Source: an uncultured Clostridia bacterium (GTDB lineage Bacteria; Bacillota; Clostridia; UBA1381). From it: DNA of 64,000 nt. The translations under genes and the position numbers were made by a program. The notes under the pieces are model-generated. The model was not told where the DNA came from. It saw only the letters and a list, made by a program, of their open reading frames with translations, and ran no database searches. Location: the NCBI GenBank assembly GCA_934454215.1, contig CAKSGG010000003.1, positions 20,428-84,427 on the forward strand, read 5' to 3'. Of the stretch, positions 15,522 through 23,781 are shown piece after piece. How positions within the stretch are numbered: position 1 is the first letter of the stretch; each line of letters begins with the position of its first letter.

Positions 15522-16460
15522 CTACTCCTTTTCTGCATCTGAACTTTCCGAAGTTTCCGCCGCCGTTTTCGGTTTCGCAGGGTCAACGGCAGGCATTTCA
15601 GGCTTGTCGCTGTAATTATAATCGTTGTGCGAGCGGTTCTTGTATGCGTATTTATACGCATACTTATAACCGTAATGATAGCTGTACCGCCGTCCGTAGG
15701 AGCTTTGGTATGCCGCACCGTAGGACGTTGACGACGGGTCAATATCATTAACGAAAAATCCTAAAATCTTTGCCTTTGCGATTTTCAGCAGCGTAATTGC
15801 ATTTTCTATATTTTCATGACTTGTCATGCCCTCTCTGACAACGACAACAACGCCGTGAAGATTGCCCGAAAGCGCCACAGCGTCCGTCACTATCGTAACG
15901 GGCGGAGTATCTATAAATATATACTCATATTCATTTTTTAACTCATTTATAAGATTCGCCATTGCGTCCGAGGCAAGCAGCTCCGCAGGGTTGGGAGGTA
16001 TCGAACCCGACGCAAGACAGTCAAGACTTCCTCTTATATTTCTGAACACAACCGAATCAAAATCCTTTTGATTTGAAAGTACCGTTGAAAGTCCGTTTGT
16101 TTTCACAACTCCCAAGTACTGGTGTATTCTCGGTTTACGCAAGTCGCCGTCTATTATAAGTGTTTTTGCGCCCGTCTGTGCAAACGTTATTGCAAGGTTC
16201 AGGCAGGTTGTGGTTTTACCCTCGCCCGGACTTGCGCTCGTAACGGCAATTACTTTACATTCCGATTCACCCGAACCGGCAACGGAAAAGATTATATTTG
16301 TTCTTGCTATCTTATATGCCTCTTTAACTACAAAGGCTGTATTTTCATTAAGGATTGCGGACTGGTTGCGGCGGATTGACGCCTGTTTCCATTCCCTGCT
16401 TGTCATTTTTTTTCCGAATCCGCCCTTGGGCAAATCTTTATTCTTCTTTTTGCCAAACAT
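15522..16460 (-). CDS. CpsD/CapB-type bacterial tyrosine kinase (BY-kinase)
   Basis: The 312-residue cytoplasmic ATPase has the BY-kinase set: VKEAYKIARTNIIFS near residue 46, Walker A TSASPGEGKTTTCLNLA near 75, Walker A' TLIIDGDLRKPRIHQYLG near 104 and Walker B YIFIDTPPV near 180. The C-terminal tail carries a Tyr cluster (YGRRYSYHYGYKYAYKYAYK) that would be autophosphorylated. It works with the membrane activator encoded just upstream to control chain length or export of a surface polysaccharide. A ~45-residue basic N-terminal extension precedes the usual core. The separate activator and kinase genes follow the Gram-positive CpsC/CpsD arrangement. Confidence 0.9.
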   Translation of the reverse strand: MFGKKKNKDLPKGGFGKKMTSREWKQASIRRNQSAILNENTAFVVKEAYKIARTNIIFSVAGSGESECKVIAVTSASPGEGKTTTCLNLAITFAQTGAKTLIIDGDLRKPRIHQYLGVVKTNGLSTVLSNQKDFDSVVFRNIRGSLDCLASGSIPPNPAELLASDAMANLINELKNEYEYIFIDTPPVTIVTDAVALSGNLHGVVVVVREGMTSHENIENAITLLKIAKAKILGFFVNDIDPSSTSYGAAYQSSYGRRYSYHYGYKYAYKYAYKNRSHNDYNYSDKPEMPAVDPAKPKTAAETSESSDAEKE

Positions 16461-16474
16461 AATTCAGAGCCTCC

Positions 16475-17218
16475 TTACATATCCAGCAGATTAGGTATCT
16501 CGCCCAGTATCGGCAAGCCGTATCTGTTTGTAAGCTCTTCGGAGCTTTTTACTCTTGTGTCAAACAGATTTATAAGGAATATTATAAGCATTGCAAGTCC
16601 CATTCCCAATATAAATCCTACAATTCCTTTTTTAAACGAGCTGTCGGGGTCGGCGCTTGCCGCCTCAACGGGATATTCTATAACCTTCATTGCACCGCCC
16701 TCAAAGACCTGCGCAATTCTTGACGGAGCGTTTTTCATAATGCTTTTTGCTATCAAATAGGAATCGTGCGCATCGGAGGATTTAACCTCAACATTTATAA
16801 GGTTTGTCCCCTCAACGGCTTCAAATGAAATCATTTTCAGAATTTCCTTATCCGTATATTTATCGCTTATATCTCCGCTGACTTTCTCGATAAACGGCGT
16901 ACTTTTCAGTACCTCTATATATGTCGGAAGAATCTTTGATGCATTCTGCAAAGCGACGGCATTTACGTCGTTTGACTGCGTTTGATTCTGAGTATCTATA
17001 TAAATCGTTCCCGATGAAGTATACTGCGGAATATATGTTAATCTCGAAAATGTATACGTTGCGCCGCCTATAAGCACTGCAAGCAATGCAATAAGCCACC
17101 AGAACGCAAGCATCATATTTATTATTTCGGTAATTGATATTTGATTATCTTCTTTATCGCCCTCACTCAGAGCCTGTTTTAATGCTGCGGGACTTAACGC
17201 CGCTTTATTTTCTTCCAT
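16475..17218 (-). CDS. Wzz/CpsC-type chain-length determinant and kinase activator
   Basis: The 247-residue membrane protein has TM1 (MMLAFWWLIALLAVLIGGATY, cited as AFWWLIALLAVLIGG, residues ~38-52), an extracellular domain with a YTSSGTIYID strand and TPFIEKVSGDISDKYTDKEI helix, then TM2 (KKGIVGFILGMGLAMLIIFL, ~193-212) and a short cytoplasmic tail (SSEELTNRYGLPILGEIPNL), the standard CpsC/YveK plan. The tail activates the adjacent BY-kinase. No glycosyltransferases, flippase or polymerase are within the window, so the polysaccharide it regulates is encoded elsewhere. Confidence 0.88.
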   Translation of the reverse strand: MEENKAALSPAALKQALSEGDKEDNQISITEIINMMLAFWWLIALLAVLIGGATYTFSRLTYIPQYTSSGTIYIDTQNQTQSNDVNAVALQNASKILPTYIEVLKSTPFIEKVSGDISDKYTDKEILKMISFEAVEGTNLINVEVKSSDAHDSYLIAKSIMKNAPSRIAQVFEGGAMKVIEYPVEAASADPDSSFKKGIVGFILGMGLAMLIIFLINLFDTRVKSSEELTNRYGLPILGEIPNLLDM

Positions 17219-17259
17219 TTGAAATCCTCCAAAATCAAAGTATTCTGCATACGAAATCC

Positions 17260-17288
17260 ATTATATCATAAAATGTTTTCTTTGTCAA
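17260..17288 (-). promoter_or_regulatory. Consensus promoter of the CpsC-CpsD-lipoprotein operon
   Basis: On the minus strand TTGACA (17288-17283), 17 bp, TATAAT (17265-17260). Confidence 0.85.
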
Positions 17289-17316
17289 ATGAAGTTTTTA
17301 TTACAAATAAAATATC

Positions 17317-17345
17317 TTGACAATATGCGTAAAATTTATTATAAT
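17317..17345 (+). promoter_or_regulatory. Consensus promoter of the kinase/hydrogenase genes
   Basis: TTGACA (17317-17322), 17 bp, TATAAT (17340-17345), back-to-back with the minus-strand promoter at 17260. Confidence 0.85.
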
Positions 17346-17385
17346 TATATTAATACACAAAACAGGCGGGAGGTTGAGTTTTTTT

Positions 17386-18117
17386 ATGAAGCCCGATAAG
17401 ATTATTGCGGTAAGAAACAACAAAACCGTGTACAAGGACGGAGATTCGTGTCTGAAAGTTTTTAGCAGGGATTTTTCAAAAACCGACATTTTAAACGAAG
17501 CTCTTAATCAGGCACGTGTTGAAGAAACGGGGCTTAATATTCCGAAAATAAAATCGGTTACGGTTATTGACGGAAAATGGACAATCGTTTCCGATTATAT
17601 ACGGGGTAAAACTCTTTCAAGACTTATGCTCGAATACCCCGAAAAAACAGACGGATATATAAAACAGCTTGTTGATATTCAATCGGAAATGCACAATAAA
17701 AGCTGTCCCATGCTCGGCCGTCTGAGGGATAAAACGATTGAAAGGCTCAGGCTTGCACGGCTTGACCCGTCCGTATCGGAAAGGCTTTGCGCACTGCTTG
17801 ACGAAATACCCGAGGCGGATAATTTATGCCACGGCGATTTCAGTCCGTCGAATATTGTAATTTCCGATAACGGCGCATATATTCTTGACTGGTCTCACGC
17901 CTCTCGGGGCAATAAGGCGCTTGACACCGCCGTATCGTATTTACTGCTTTATTTTGACAATACGTCGGACGACGCCGAAATATATCTGCAAATGTTCTGT
18001 GAAAAAAACGGCATTGACGCCGGTTATATAAAAAAGCTGCTGCCTGTTGCGGCTGCGGCTCAATTATCAAAAAGCAACGAAAAAGAGAGGGAATTTTTTA
18101 ATTCATGGATAAAATAA
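17386..18117 (+). CDS. Aminoglycoside phosphotransferase/choline kinase-like protein
   Basis: The 243-residue protein has the APH-type kinase fold: ATP-lobe Lys near DSCLKVFSRDF, VSDYIRGKTLSRLM hinge near 68, the catalytic loop LCHGDFSPSNIVI near 146 (HGDxxxxN) and the metal Asp in AYILDWSHAS near 163. The substrate is unknown; relatives include choline, homoserine and fructosamine kinases as well as antibiotic phosphotransferases, so no resistance should be inferred. ATG 17386 is chosen because GGGAGG lies 11 bases upstream; the earlier in-frame ATG is inside the promoter. It is 22 bases from the hydrogenase module, probably co-transcribed, but a functional link is not evident. Confidence 0.78.
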   Translation: MKPDKIIAVRNNKTVYKDGDSCLKVFSRDFSKTDILNEALNQARVEETGLNIPKIKSVTVIDGKWTIVSDYIRGKTLSRLMLEYPEKTDGYIKQLVDIQSEMHNKSCPMLGRLRDKTIERLRLARLDPSVSERLCALLDEIPEADNLCHGDFSPSNIVISDNGAYILDWSHASRGNKALDTAVSYLLLYFDNTSDDAEIYLQMFCEKNGIDAGYIKKLLPVAAAAQLSKSNEKEREFFNSWIK

Positions 18118-18139
18118 TTAAGGAAAGGAAGGAATTATT

Positions 18140-18379
18140 ATGAAAATTACCGTTTGTATCGGTTCTTCATGTCATATCAAGGGTTCAAGGGAGGTTGTCG
18201 AGGAGCTGCAAAAGCTTATTGCCGACAATAATCTCGGCGACAAGGTCGAATTGTCGGGTACGTTCTGTATGGGAAAATGTCAGCAGGGAGTATGCGTTAC
18301 GGTTGACGATGAATTTTTCTCGCTTACGCCCGATTCGGTCGATGAATTTTTCAGGGAGAATGTATTGAAAAGAATATAG
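18140..18379 (+). CDS. Thioredoxin-like [2Fe-2S] ferredoxin of the sensory hydrogenase module
   Basis: The 79-residue protein keeps the four cluster ligands of the thioredoxin-like 2Fe-2S family (NuoE/HndA type): CIGSSCHIKGSREV (Cys6, Cys11) and GTFCMGKCQQGVCV (Cys43, Cys47). It is a stand-alone small domain of the sort that accompanies monomeric [FeFe]-hydrogenases. It lies nine bases before the hydrogenase gene with GGAG spacing, so the two proteins are made together. It likely passes electrons to or from the hydrogenase N-terminal clusters. Confidence 0.85.
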   Translation: MKITVCIGSSCHIKGSREVVEELQKLIADNNLGDKVELSGTFCMGKCQQGVCVTVDDEFFSLTPDSVDEFFRENVLKRI

Positions 18380-18388
18380 GAGACAGCC

Positions 18389-20065
18389 ATGACAGATTGT
18401 TTAACCTTAAAAAAATCAAATTGCAGAAACTGTTATAAATGTATCCGTCACTGTCCCGTAAAGTCGATCAGATTTTCGGGAAATCAGGCGTATATAATAG
18501 GAAACGAATGTATCTTGTGCGGTCAGTGCTTTGTAGTCTGTCCGCAGAATGCGAAGCAGATTGTTGACGAAACCGAAAAAGTTAAGGTATTGCTTAACAG
18601 CGGCGACCCCGTATATGTCAGCATGGCTCCGTCATTCATAGCAAATTATGAAGGGGTCGGAATTGCTTCAATGAGAGAAGCTTTAAAAAAGCTCGGCTTT
18701 GCAGATGTTGAGGAAACCGCCGTAGGCGCAACAATCGTTAAAAACGAGTATGAAAGAATGTTAAACGAGGAAAATACGGATATACTTATTTCGTCGTGCT
18801 GTCATTCGGTAAATCTGCTTATTCAGAAATATTTTCCGAAAGAGCTGCGCTATCTTGCCAATGTTCTTTCGCCGATGCAGGCGCACTGCAAGGAGATAAA
18901 AAAGAAAAACCCAAACGCAAAAACGGTGTTTATAGGGCCGTGCGTTGCAAAAAAGGACGAGGCGCATTATTATGAGGGGCTTGCAGATGCAGTTCTTACG
19001 TTTGACGAGTTGACAAAATGGCTTAAAGACGAGAATATAGAACTTGAACAAAAGGTTTATGAAAACGAAAACAGCCGTGCAAGATTTTTCCCGACGACGG
19101 GCGGAGTTTTAAAGACCATGTCGCAGGATAATCCGAAATATACATATATGGCAATCGACGGCGTTGAGAACTGTATCGAGGCGCTTAAAGATATTGAAAG
19201 CGGTAAGATACATAACTGCTTTATTGAGATGTCCGCCTGTTCGGGGAGCTGTGTGGGAGGTCCCGTAATGGAGAAATTCCACCGTTCTCCCGTCAAGGAT
19301 TATATGGCTGTGGCAAATTTTGCGGGAAAGAAAGATTTTGAGGTGGAACAGCCAGATAATCTTACGATTAAAAAGACGTTTACGGTTATCGAAAAAAAAT
19401 TGCAGGCTCCCGCCGAATACGAAATTCAGGAAATTTTAAAGCAAATGGGTAAAACAAAGCCGTCTGATGAGCTTAACTGCGGTTCGTGCGGATATAATAC
19501 GTGCCGTGAAAAAGCAATTGCGATTTATCAGGGCAAGGCTGAAATTTCCATGTGCCTGCCGTATCTGAAAGATAAAGCCGAAAGCTTTTCGGACACAATC
19601 GTTAAAAACACGCCGAACGGACTTATCGTTCTCAATGAGGCGCTTGAGGTTCAGCAGGTCAACACTGCGGCGCTGAAAATAATGAATCTGCGCAGTGAAA
19701 GAGATATAATGGGCGATTTGGTTGTGCGTGTGCTTGACCCCAAGCCGTTCATGGAGGTTCTCGGAAAGGGCAGAAATATCAAAAATAAGCGTGTATATCT
19801 TGCCGAATACGAAAAATATGTTGAACAGACAATTATTTACGATAAGGATTATAAGCTTATAATCTGCATAATGCGAGATATAACCGACGAGGAAAAATCA
19901 CGGGAGAGAAAAGAGGATATAAGCCGCCGTACGGTAGAGGTTGCGGATAAGGTCGTTGACAAGCAGATGAGAATTGTTCAGGAAATTGCGTCGCTTTTGG
20001 GTGAAACGGCGGCGGAAACAAAGATTGCTCTTACAAAATTAAAGGAGACTATAGCAGATGAATAA
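18389..20065 (+). CDS. Group C (putative sensory) [FeFe]-hydrogenase with PAS domain
   Basis: Domains in the 558-residue protein: two [4Fe-4S] ferredoxin motifs (CRNCYKCIRHCP near 12-22; CILCGQCFVVCP 41-52), the H-cluster domain (~75-330), a four-Cys Fe-S motif CGSCGYNTCREKA...MC (364-389) and a PAS domain (~405-505) with a helical tail. H-cluster ligands remain: SSCCHS (Cys137/138), GPCVAKKDEA (Cys185) and SACSGSCVGG (Cys284, Cys288). The L1 motif differs from the TSCCPxW of catalytic enzymes and L3 is shortened, as in group C hydrogenases thought to sense H2. It overlaps the phosphatase gene by eight bases, which fits a redox-to-phosphatase signalling pair. Confidence 0.88.
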   Translation: MTDCLTLKKSNCRNCYKCIRHCPVKSIRFSGNQAYIIGNECILCGQCFVVCPQNAKQIVDETEKVKVLLNSGDPVYVSMAPSFIANYEGVGIASMREALKKLGFADVEETAVGATIVKNEYERMLNEENTDILISSCCHSVNLLIQKYFPKELRYLANVLSPMQAHCKEIKKKNPNAKTVFIGPCVAKKDEAHYYEGLADAVLTFDELTKWLKDENIELEQKVYENENSRARFFPTTGGVLKTMSQDNPKYTYMAIDGVENCIEALKDIESGKIHNCFIEMSACSGSCVGGPVMEKFHRSPVKDYMAVANFAGKKDFEVEQPDNLTIKKTFTVIEKKLQAPAEYEIQEILKQMGKTKPSDELNCGSCGYNTCREKAIAIYQGKAEISMCLPYLKDKAESFSDTIVKNTPNGLIVLNEALEVQQVNTAALKIMNLRSERDIMGDLVVRVLDPKPFMEVLGKGRNIKNKRVYLAEYEKYVEQTIIYDKDYKLIICIMRDITDEEKSRERKEDISRRTVEVADKVVDKQMRIVQEIASLLGETAAETKIALTKLKETIADE

Positions 20066-21230
20066 TTTATGTGCCGACATAGGCTACAAGAGTATAAATC
20101 ATGAGGGCGAACAGCTCTGCGGCGACCATGTGGACGTTGTGGAGCAGGACGAAAACTCAACGGTTGTTGTTCTTGCGGACGGTTTGGGGAGCGGAGTTAA
20201 GGCAAGTATATTGTCAACGCTCACTTCAAAAATCATATCGACCATGATGGCGGAGGGAATTTCGCTTGAAGAATGTGTTTCGACCATTGCCGCAACACTG
20301 CCGATTTGCTCGGTGAGGGGCGTGGCTTACTCGACTTTTACGATTATTCATATAATAAACAATACCGTTGCGGAGCTGATACAGTACGACAATCCGCATA
20401 TAATTCTGTTCAGGGATAACAAAAATTTTGATTACCCGAAATCAGAAATGAACATTGACGGAAAAAGCGTTTATAAATCCGTAATAAATTTGCAGGAGGG
20501 CGATATTTTCATCGCCATGAGCGACGGCTGTCCTCATGCGGGAATAGGAACGTCGTATAATTTTGGCTGGAAACGTGAGGATATAATAGATTATCTCGAA
20601 CCGCTGACGTTTGTCGGCTTTACGGCAAAGACGCTTGCCACAATTCTTGTTGACGAGTGCAATAAATTATACGGTGAAAAGCCGGGCGACGACGCAACGG
20701 CGTGCGTTGTGCGCATACGCAAAAGAGCGCCGATGAATCTTCTGTTCGGACCTCCGTCAAACAGAGATGACGCAAACCGCATGATGTCGCTGTTTTTTTC
20801 AAAGGAGGGCAAGCACATTGTATGCGGAGGAACAACCTCGTCCATTGCGGCGAAGTTTTTGGGAAAGACGGTTAAGCAGAGCCTTAAATTTGAGAATCCC
20901 GAAATTCCGCCGATTGCGGAGATTGACGGCGTTGACCTCGTAACGGAGGGTGTTATCACGATAAATAAGGTGCTCGAATACGCAAAAGATTATCTGAACG
21001 GAAACGAAAGCTATTCGCAGTGGGGATATATGAAAGACGGAGCGTCGCTCATAAGCCGAATGCTGTTTGAAGAGGCAACGGATATTAATTTTTATGTCGG
21101 AAGAGCGATTAATCCGGCGCACCAGAACCCGAACCTGCCTATAAATTTCAGTATTAAAATGAACTTGGTTGAGGAATTGTCCAAATGCTTGCAGCAAATG
21201 GGAAAAAGAATTAAAGTAAGTTATTTTTAA
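20058..21230 (+). CDS. SpoIIE/PP2C-type protein phosphatase paired with the hydrogenase
   Basis: The 390-residue protein has an N-terminal PP2C-like domain with metal motifs EQLCGDHVDVVEQ near 17, VVVLADGLGSGVKAS near 38, IFIAMSDGCPHAG near 153 and EKPGDDATACVV near 208, followed by a C-terminal ~160-residue region containing VCGGTTSSIAAKFLGK and a helical end. This two-part protein is the usual companion of group C sensory hydrogenases in Clostridia, where it is thought to relay the H2 signal by serine/threonine dephosphorylation. The target is unknown. A strong bidirectional terminator follows. Confidence 0.85.
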   Translation: MNNLCADIGYKSINHEGEQLCGDHVDVVEQDENSTVVVLADGLGSGVKASILSTLTSKIISTMMAEGISLEECVSTIAATLPICSVRGVAYSTFTIIHIINNTVAELIQYDNPHIILFRDNKNFDYPKSEMNIDGKSVYKSVINLQEGDIFIAMSDGCPHAGIGTSYNFGWKREDIIDYLEPLTFVGFTAKTLATILVDECNKLYGEKPGDDATACVVRIRKRAPMNLLFGPPSNRDDANRMMSLFFSKEGKHIVCGGTTSSIAAKFLGKTVKQSLKFENPEIPPIAEIDGVDLVTEGVITINKVLEYAKDYLNGNESYSQWGYMKDGASLISRMLFEEATDINFYVGRAINPAHQNPNLPINFSIKMNLVEELSKCLQQMGKRIKVSYF

Positions 21231-21257
21231 AAAAAGCGGAGTGTATGCTCCGCTTTT
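21230..21257. terminator. Bidirectional terminator between the phosphatase and GH172 genes
   Basis: AAAAAGCGGAG-TGTATG-CTCCGCTTTTTT forms a stem with T-runs on both strands between converging genes. Confidence 0.9.
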
Positions 21258-21286
21258 TTATTCGTTGATTATTCCCGTTACGTCCC

Positions 21287-22333
21287 TTAAAGAATTTCCA
21301 GTCCGTCCTTGTCGGGCAGAGTGCCGCTTACATCGGCAGGCTCTTTTGTGTAAAAATACGCAACGGACGAAATATCGTCCATTAACGGCAGGTATCTGCC
21401 CTCCGAGCGCCAGCCGAGCGCCTGTATTGTAACCCTTATATTTTCATCAAAATGTATCGGGTCGGTTAAATGCCAGCGGTACATCGAAAACCTCTTTTGA
21501 GAGTTCAGACAGTTATCGGTTTTATTTGCTGAAAATCCCGAATAGGGCGAAGAAAAGTCCTTGTATTCCTCATTTTCCGCAAAGCACCACGCTCCGCAGA
21601 AATAATCCTCCGTACCTGTTCCGCAGATTGTCGGAAACTCCTTGTCGCCGTCAAGGTAAAATTTAATCTCGCCCTCTCCCCACCAGCCGTTTGATTTGGT
21701 TGACCAGTACATATACGTACCGACATATTTTCCCGTGCCGTTTATGTTATCGAGAATTGTGTAGACCTCTTTATACGGCAGCGGATTTGTTCGGCGGAAT
21801 TGTGCGTTGAAATAACAGGCGTTTTCGGGAATTTTTTCCTCCGAGCAGTCTATCTGATAAAAAACCATTACGTCTTTATCCTGAAGATTTTCAACCGTAA
21901 TTTTGCAGTGATTGCGAAACGGCATTTCCCAGTATGAGTTCAGCGCACGCCGTGTATTTACGCAGACGGGTATGGATTTGACGGACGGATTTGCACTGTA
22001 ATCGGCGGCGGCGAAAAAGTCTCCGAGCGGTACTTCGATTGACGGAAATTCGCAGCCGTCCCAATAAAATCTTATTATTAAATTCCGCAGTCCGTCGCTT
22101 GAATCCGCTATCCAGATATGCTTGATAACGGCCTCTTTTTCTATATCCATAAGCGTCTTTGTTTCTCCCGATTTGACAATATAATACGGAGAAATTTTCC
22201 AGCCTGTACCCAAGTCACGTGCGCAGTCCTTTGCCGCACCGTCTGTTGACTTTCCGCCTCCGCCCTTTAAGCCGTGCGGATTTTCGGCGCAGACGGAAAA
22301 TGTTTTCGCCTTGTTCAGTTCGTATAATTTCAT
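21287..22333 (-). CDS. GH172-family (DUF2961) glycoside hydrolase
   Basis: The 348-residue protein matches the DUF2961/GH172 family: N-terminal GLKGGGGKSTDGAAKD and LGTGWKISPYYIV, a first jelly roll with IRFYWDG...PSIEVPLGDFFA near 90-110, then YWEMPFRNHCKITVEN, NGWWGEGEIKFYLDGD near 215 and TICGTGTEDYFCGAWCF near 236 (cited as GTGTEDYF), which carry the conserved Glu residues. Characterised members act on difructose dianhydride or alpha-D-arabinofuranosides. There is no signal peptide, so it acts in the cytoplasm. It is divergent from an AraC-type regulator, which probably controls it. Confidence 0.85.
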   Translation of the reverse strand: MKLYELNKAKTFSVCAENPHGLKGGGGKSTDGAAKDCARDLGTGWKISPYYIVKSGETKTLMDIEKEAVIKHIWIADSSDGLRNLIIRFYWDGCEFPSIEVPLGDFFAAADYSANPSVKSIPVCVNTRRALNSYWEMPFRNHCKITVENLQDKDVMVFYQIDCSEEKIPENACYFNAQFRRTNPLPYKEVYTILDNINGTGKYVGTYMYWSTKSNGWWGEGEIKFYLDGDKEFPTICGTGTEDYFCGAWCFAENEEYKDFSSPYSGFSANKTDNCLNSQKRFSMYRWHLTDPIHFDENIRVTIQALGWRSEGRYLPLMDDISSVAYFYTKEPADVSGTLPDKDGLEIL

Positions 22334-22356
22334 AAAAACGACCTCCTTTTTCTGTT

Positions 22357-22385
22357 ATTATAAAGCACAGAAAAATATTAAACAA
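22357..22385 (-). promoter_or_regulatory. Promoter of the GH172 gene
   Basis: On the minus strand TTGTTT (22385-22380), 17 bp, TATAAT (22362-22357). A small palindrome AACAAT-AGCA-ATTGTT (22381-22396) overlaps the -35 and could bind the adjacent AraC protein. Confidence 0.6.
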
Positions 22386-22427
22386 TAGCAATTGTTGACG
22401 TGTTTTTTAACGATTATTGACAATATA

Positions 22428-22456
22428 TTGACATGCCCTTGAATATATGCTAAAAT
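22428..22456 (+). promoter_or_regulatory. Promoter of the araC-family gene
   Basis: TTGACA (22428-22433), 17 bp, TAAAAT (22451-22456). Confidence 0.75.
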
Positions 22457-22493
22457 AGAATAAATTATTTAATAAAAATTGACGGAGATAACA

Positions 22494-23363
22494 ATGAATA
22501 TAAATCAGATTTCGCCGTATGTAAGGTTTGCGGCACATTCCGTTCTGTACGGCGGATTTTATATAAAATCAAGAATTATTTTTGATTATGAGCTTATTTA
22601 TATCGAATACGGGAATTTTAAGCTGATATATGACGGTGTGGCTTACGATATAAAAAAAGGCGATATTTTGCTGATACCGCCCGAAATATCGCACTGCTTT
22701 GACGGAACGGGCTGTGCTGATGTATCTCAGCCGCATATTCATTTTGATATGTTTTATGATTTGAACAGCGAGGCTGTGGAAATATGCTTTCGTGACATTG
22801 ACGCAATTTCTAATGAGGAAAAGCGCCTTATAAGGAAAAATATTTTTCCCCGAAAAACATCGCCGTTTTTAAATGTGAGCAATAAGGAGCGGTTTTTGAG
22901 AAAATTTTATGGTGTGATAAATGCGTATGAGGAGCATAAGGAGTATTATCAGCTCGAATGTAAATCGAAAATGACGGAGCTTACAGCCGAGATGATGAGA
23001 GCGGAGGAATTGACGGATTTTAAAAGCGCAGGGCGAAACGGTATTATTTCCAATCTGAAAAATTATATTGATGAAAACTATAAGGGAAATATCACTTTGG
23101 AAAAACTGGAAAAGCAGTTTAATTACAATAAATACTACATTTTGCGTAAATTTAAAGAAAAATACGGAGTACCCGTAATTGAGTACAGCAATAATTTAAA
23201 GCTTGAATGTGCGAAGAAAATGCTGCTTGATAATTATGCCGTTAATGAAATTGCGGAAAGTTTGAACTTTTCGTCAATTTATTCGTTCAGCAGATTTTTT
23301 TCGTCAAGAGAGGGTATTTCACCGCTGAATTACAGAAAACAAAATAAGGGGCTGCCGCATTGA
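22494..23363 (+). CDS. AraC-family transcriptional regulator with cupin sensor domain
   Basis: The 289-residue protein has an N-terminal cupin-type sugar-sensing domain (FDYELIYIEYGNFKLIYDG, KKGDILLIPPEISHCF near 50-65, then HIHFDMFYD) and a C-terminal double helix-turn-helix (ISNLKNYIDENYKGNITLEKL from ~183; YSNNLKLECAKKMLLDN; VNEIAESLNFSSIYSFSRFF; GISPLNYRKQ). This is the usual layout of clostridial regulators of glycan genes. Start 22494 follows CGGAG at eight bases. Divergent orientation suggests that it activates the GH172 gene. Its last codons form the left arm of a palindromic element (23343-23450). Confidence 0.87.
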   Translation: MNINQISPYVRFAAHSVLYGGFYIKSRIIFDYELIYIEYGNFKLIYDGVAYDIKKGDILLIPPEISHCFDGTGCADVSQPHIHFDMFYDLNSEAVEICFRDIDAISNEEKRLIRKNIFPRKTSPFLNVSNKERFLRKFYGVINAYEEHKEYYQLECKSKMTELTAEMMRAEELTDFKSAGRNGIISNLKNYIDENYKGNITLEKLEKQFNYNKYYILRKFKEKYGVPVIEYSNNLKLECAKKMLLDNYAVNEIAESLNFSSIYSFSRFFSSREGISPLNYRKQNKGLPH

Positions 23364-23450
23364 CGCAGCAGCTCCTTTGCTTTAGACGCAGAACACGCCG
23401 AGGGTTAATTTCGTGTCTTTGAACGTTCTGCACTAAATCCGCCCCTTATT
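23343..23450. repeat. F2a: second palindromic repeat family, between araC-type and lipoprotein genes
   Basis: Outer arms AATAAGGGGC (23343-23352, inside the regulator's last codons) and GCCCCTTATT (23441-23450, including the stop of the facing gene) are perfectly complementary. The interior carries GGGGCTGC/GCAGCAGCTCC and GCAGAAC...GTTCTGC stems. It shares TTGAACGTTCTGC(A/G)CT(A/G)AAT and TTTCGTGT with the element at 33635. It probably also terminates both converging genes. Confidence 0.6.
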
Positions 23451-23712
23451 TATTGTCGTTATCTCCCACAACGTCATTTACTGCGTCGCCTACGTCTTTA
23501 GCGGCGTCACCCACTGCATTGCCTGCGTCCTCCGCCATGTCTCCTACGTCGTCCATAACGCTGCCGCCGTTTGCATTATCCGTTTCCTTCGGAGCGTCCG
23601 TTACGGCTGTTGTCGGCTCGGGCGAGGGGGTCGGATTTGTTTTATTGCCGCCGCATGAGCATAGCGCCAGTGCGCAGAGCATAACGGCAAAAATCATTTT
23701 TAATTCTTTCAT
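23446..23712 (-). CDS. Small lipoprotein with amphipathic Gly/Asp/Ala repeats
   Basis: The 88-residue product starts MKELKMIFAVMLCALALCSC, a signal peptide ending in Cys residues consistent with lipidation. A Pro/Thr spacer is followed by a repetitive tail (VGDMAEDAGNAVGDAAKDV, then GDAVNDVVGD) with a 7-11 residue period of V/A and D/N. The tail is reminiscent of stress-related amphipathic helices but matches no family I can name. ATG 23712 is preferred over an earlier in-frame ATG (23781) because the signal peptide starts there and GAAAGGA lies upstream. Function unknown. Confidence 0.65.
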   Translation of the reverse strand: MKELKMIFAVMLCALALCSCGGNKTNPTPSPEPTTAVTDAPKETDNANGGSVMDDVGDMAEDAGNAVGDAAKDVGDAVNDVVGDNDNK

Positions 23713-23781
23713 ATGCGTAACATTCCTTTCAAATTTTAAATGTACATAAGTATTATTCTCATAAAACAAAATAAAATACAT

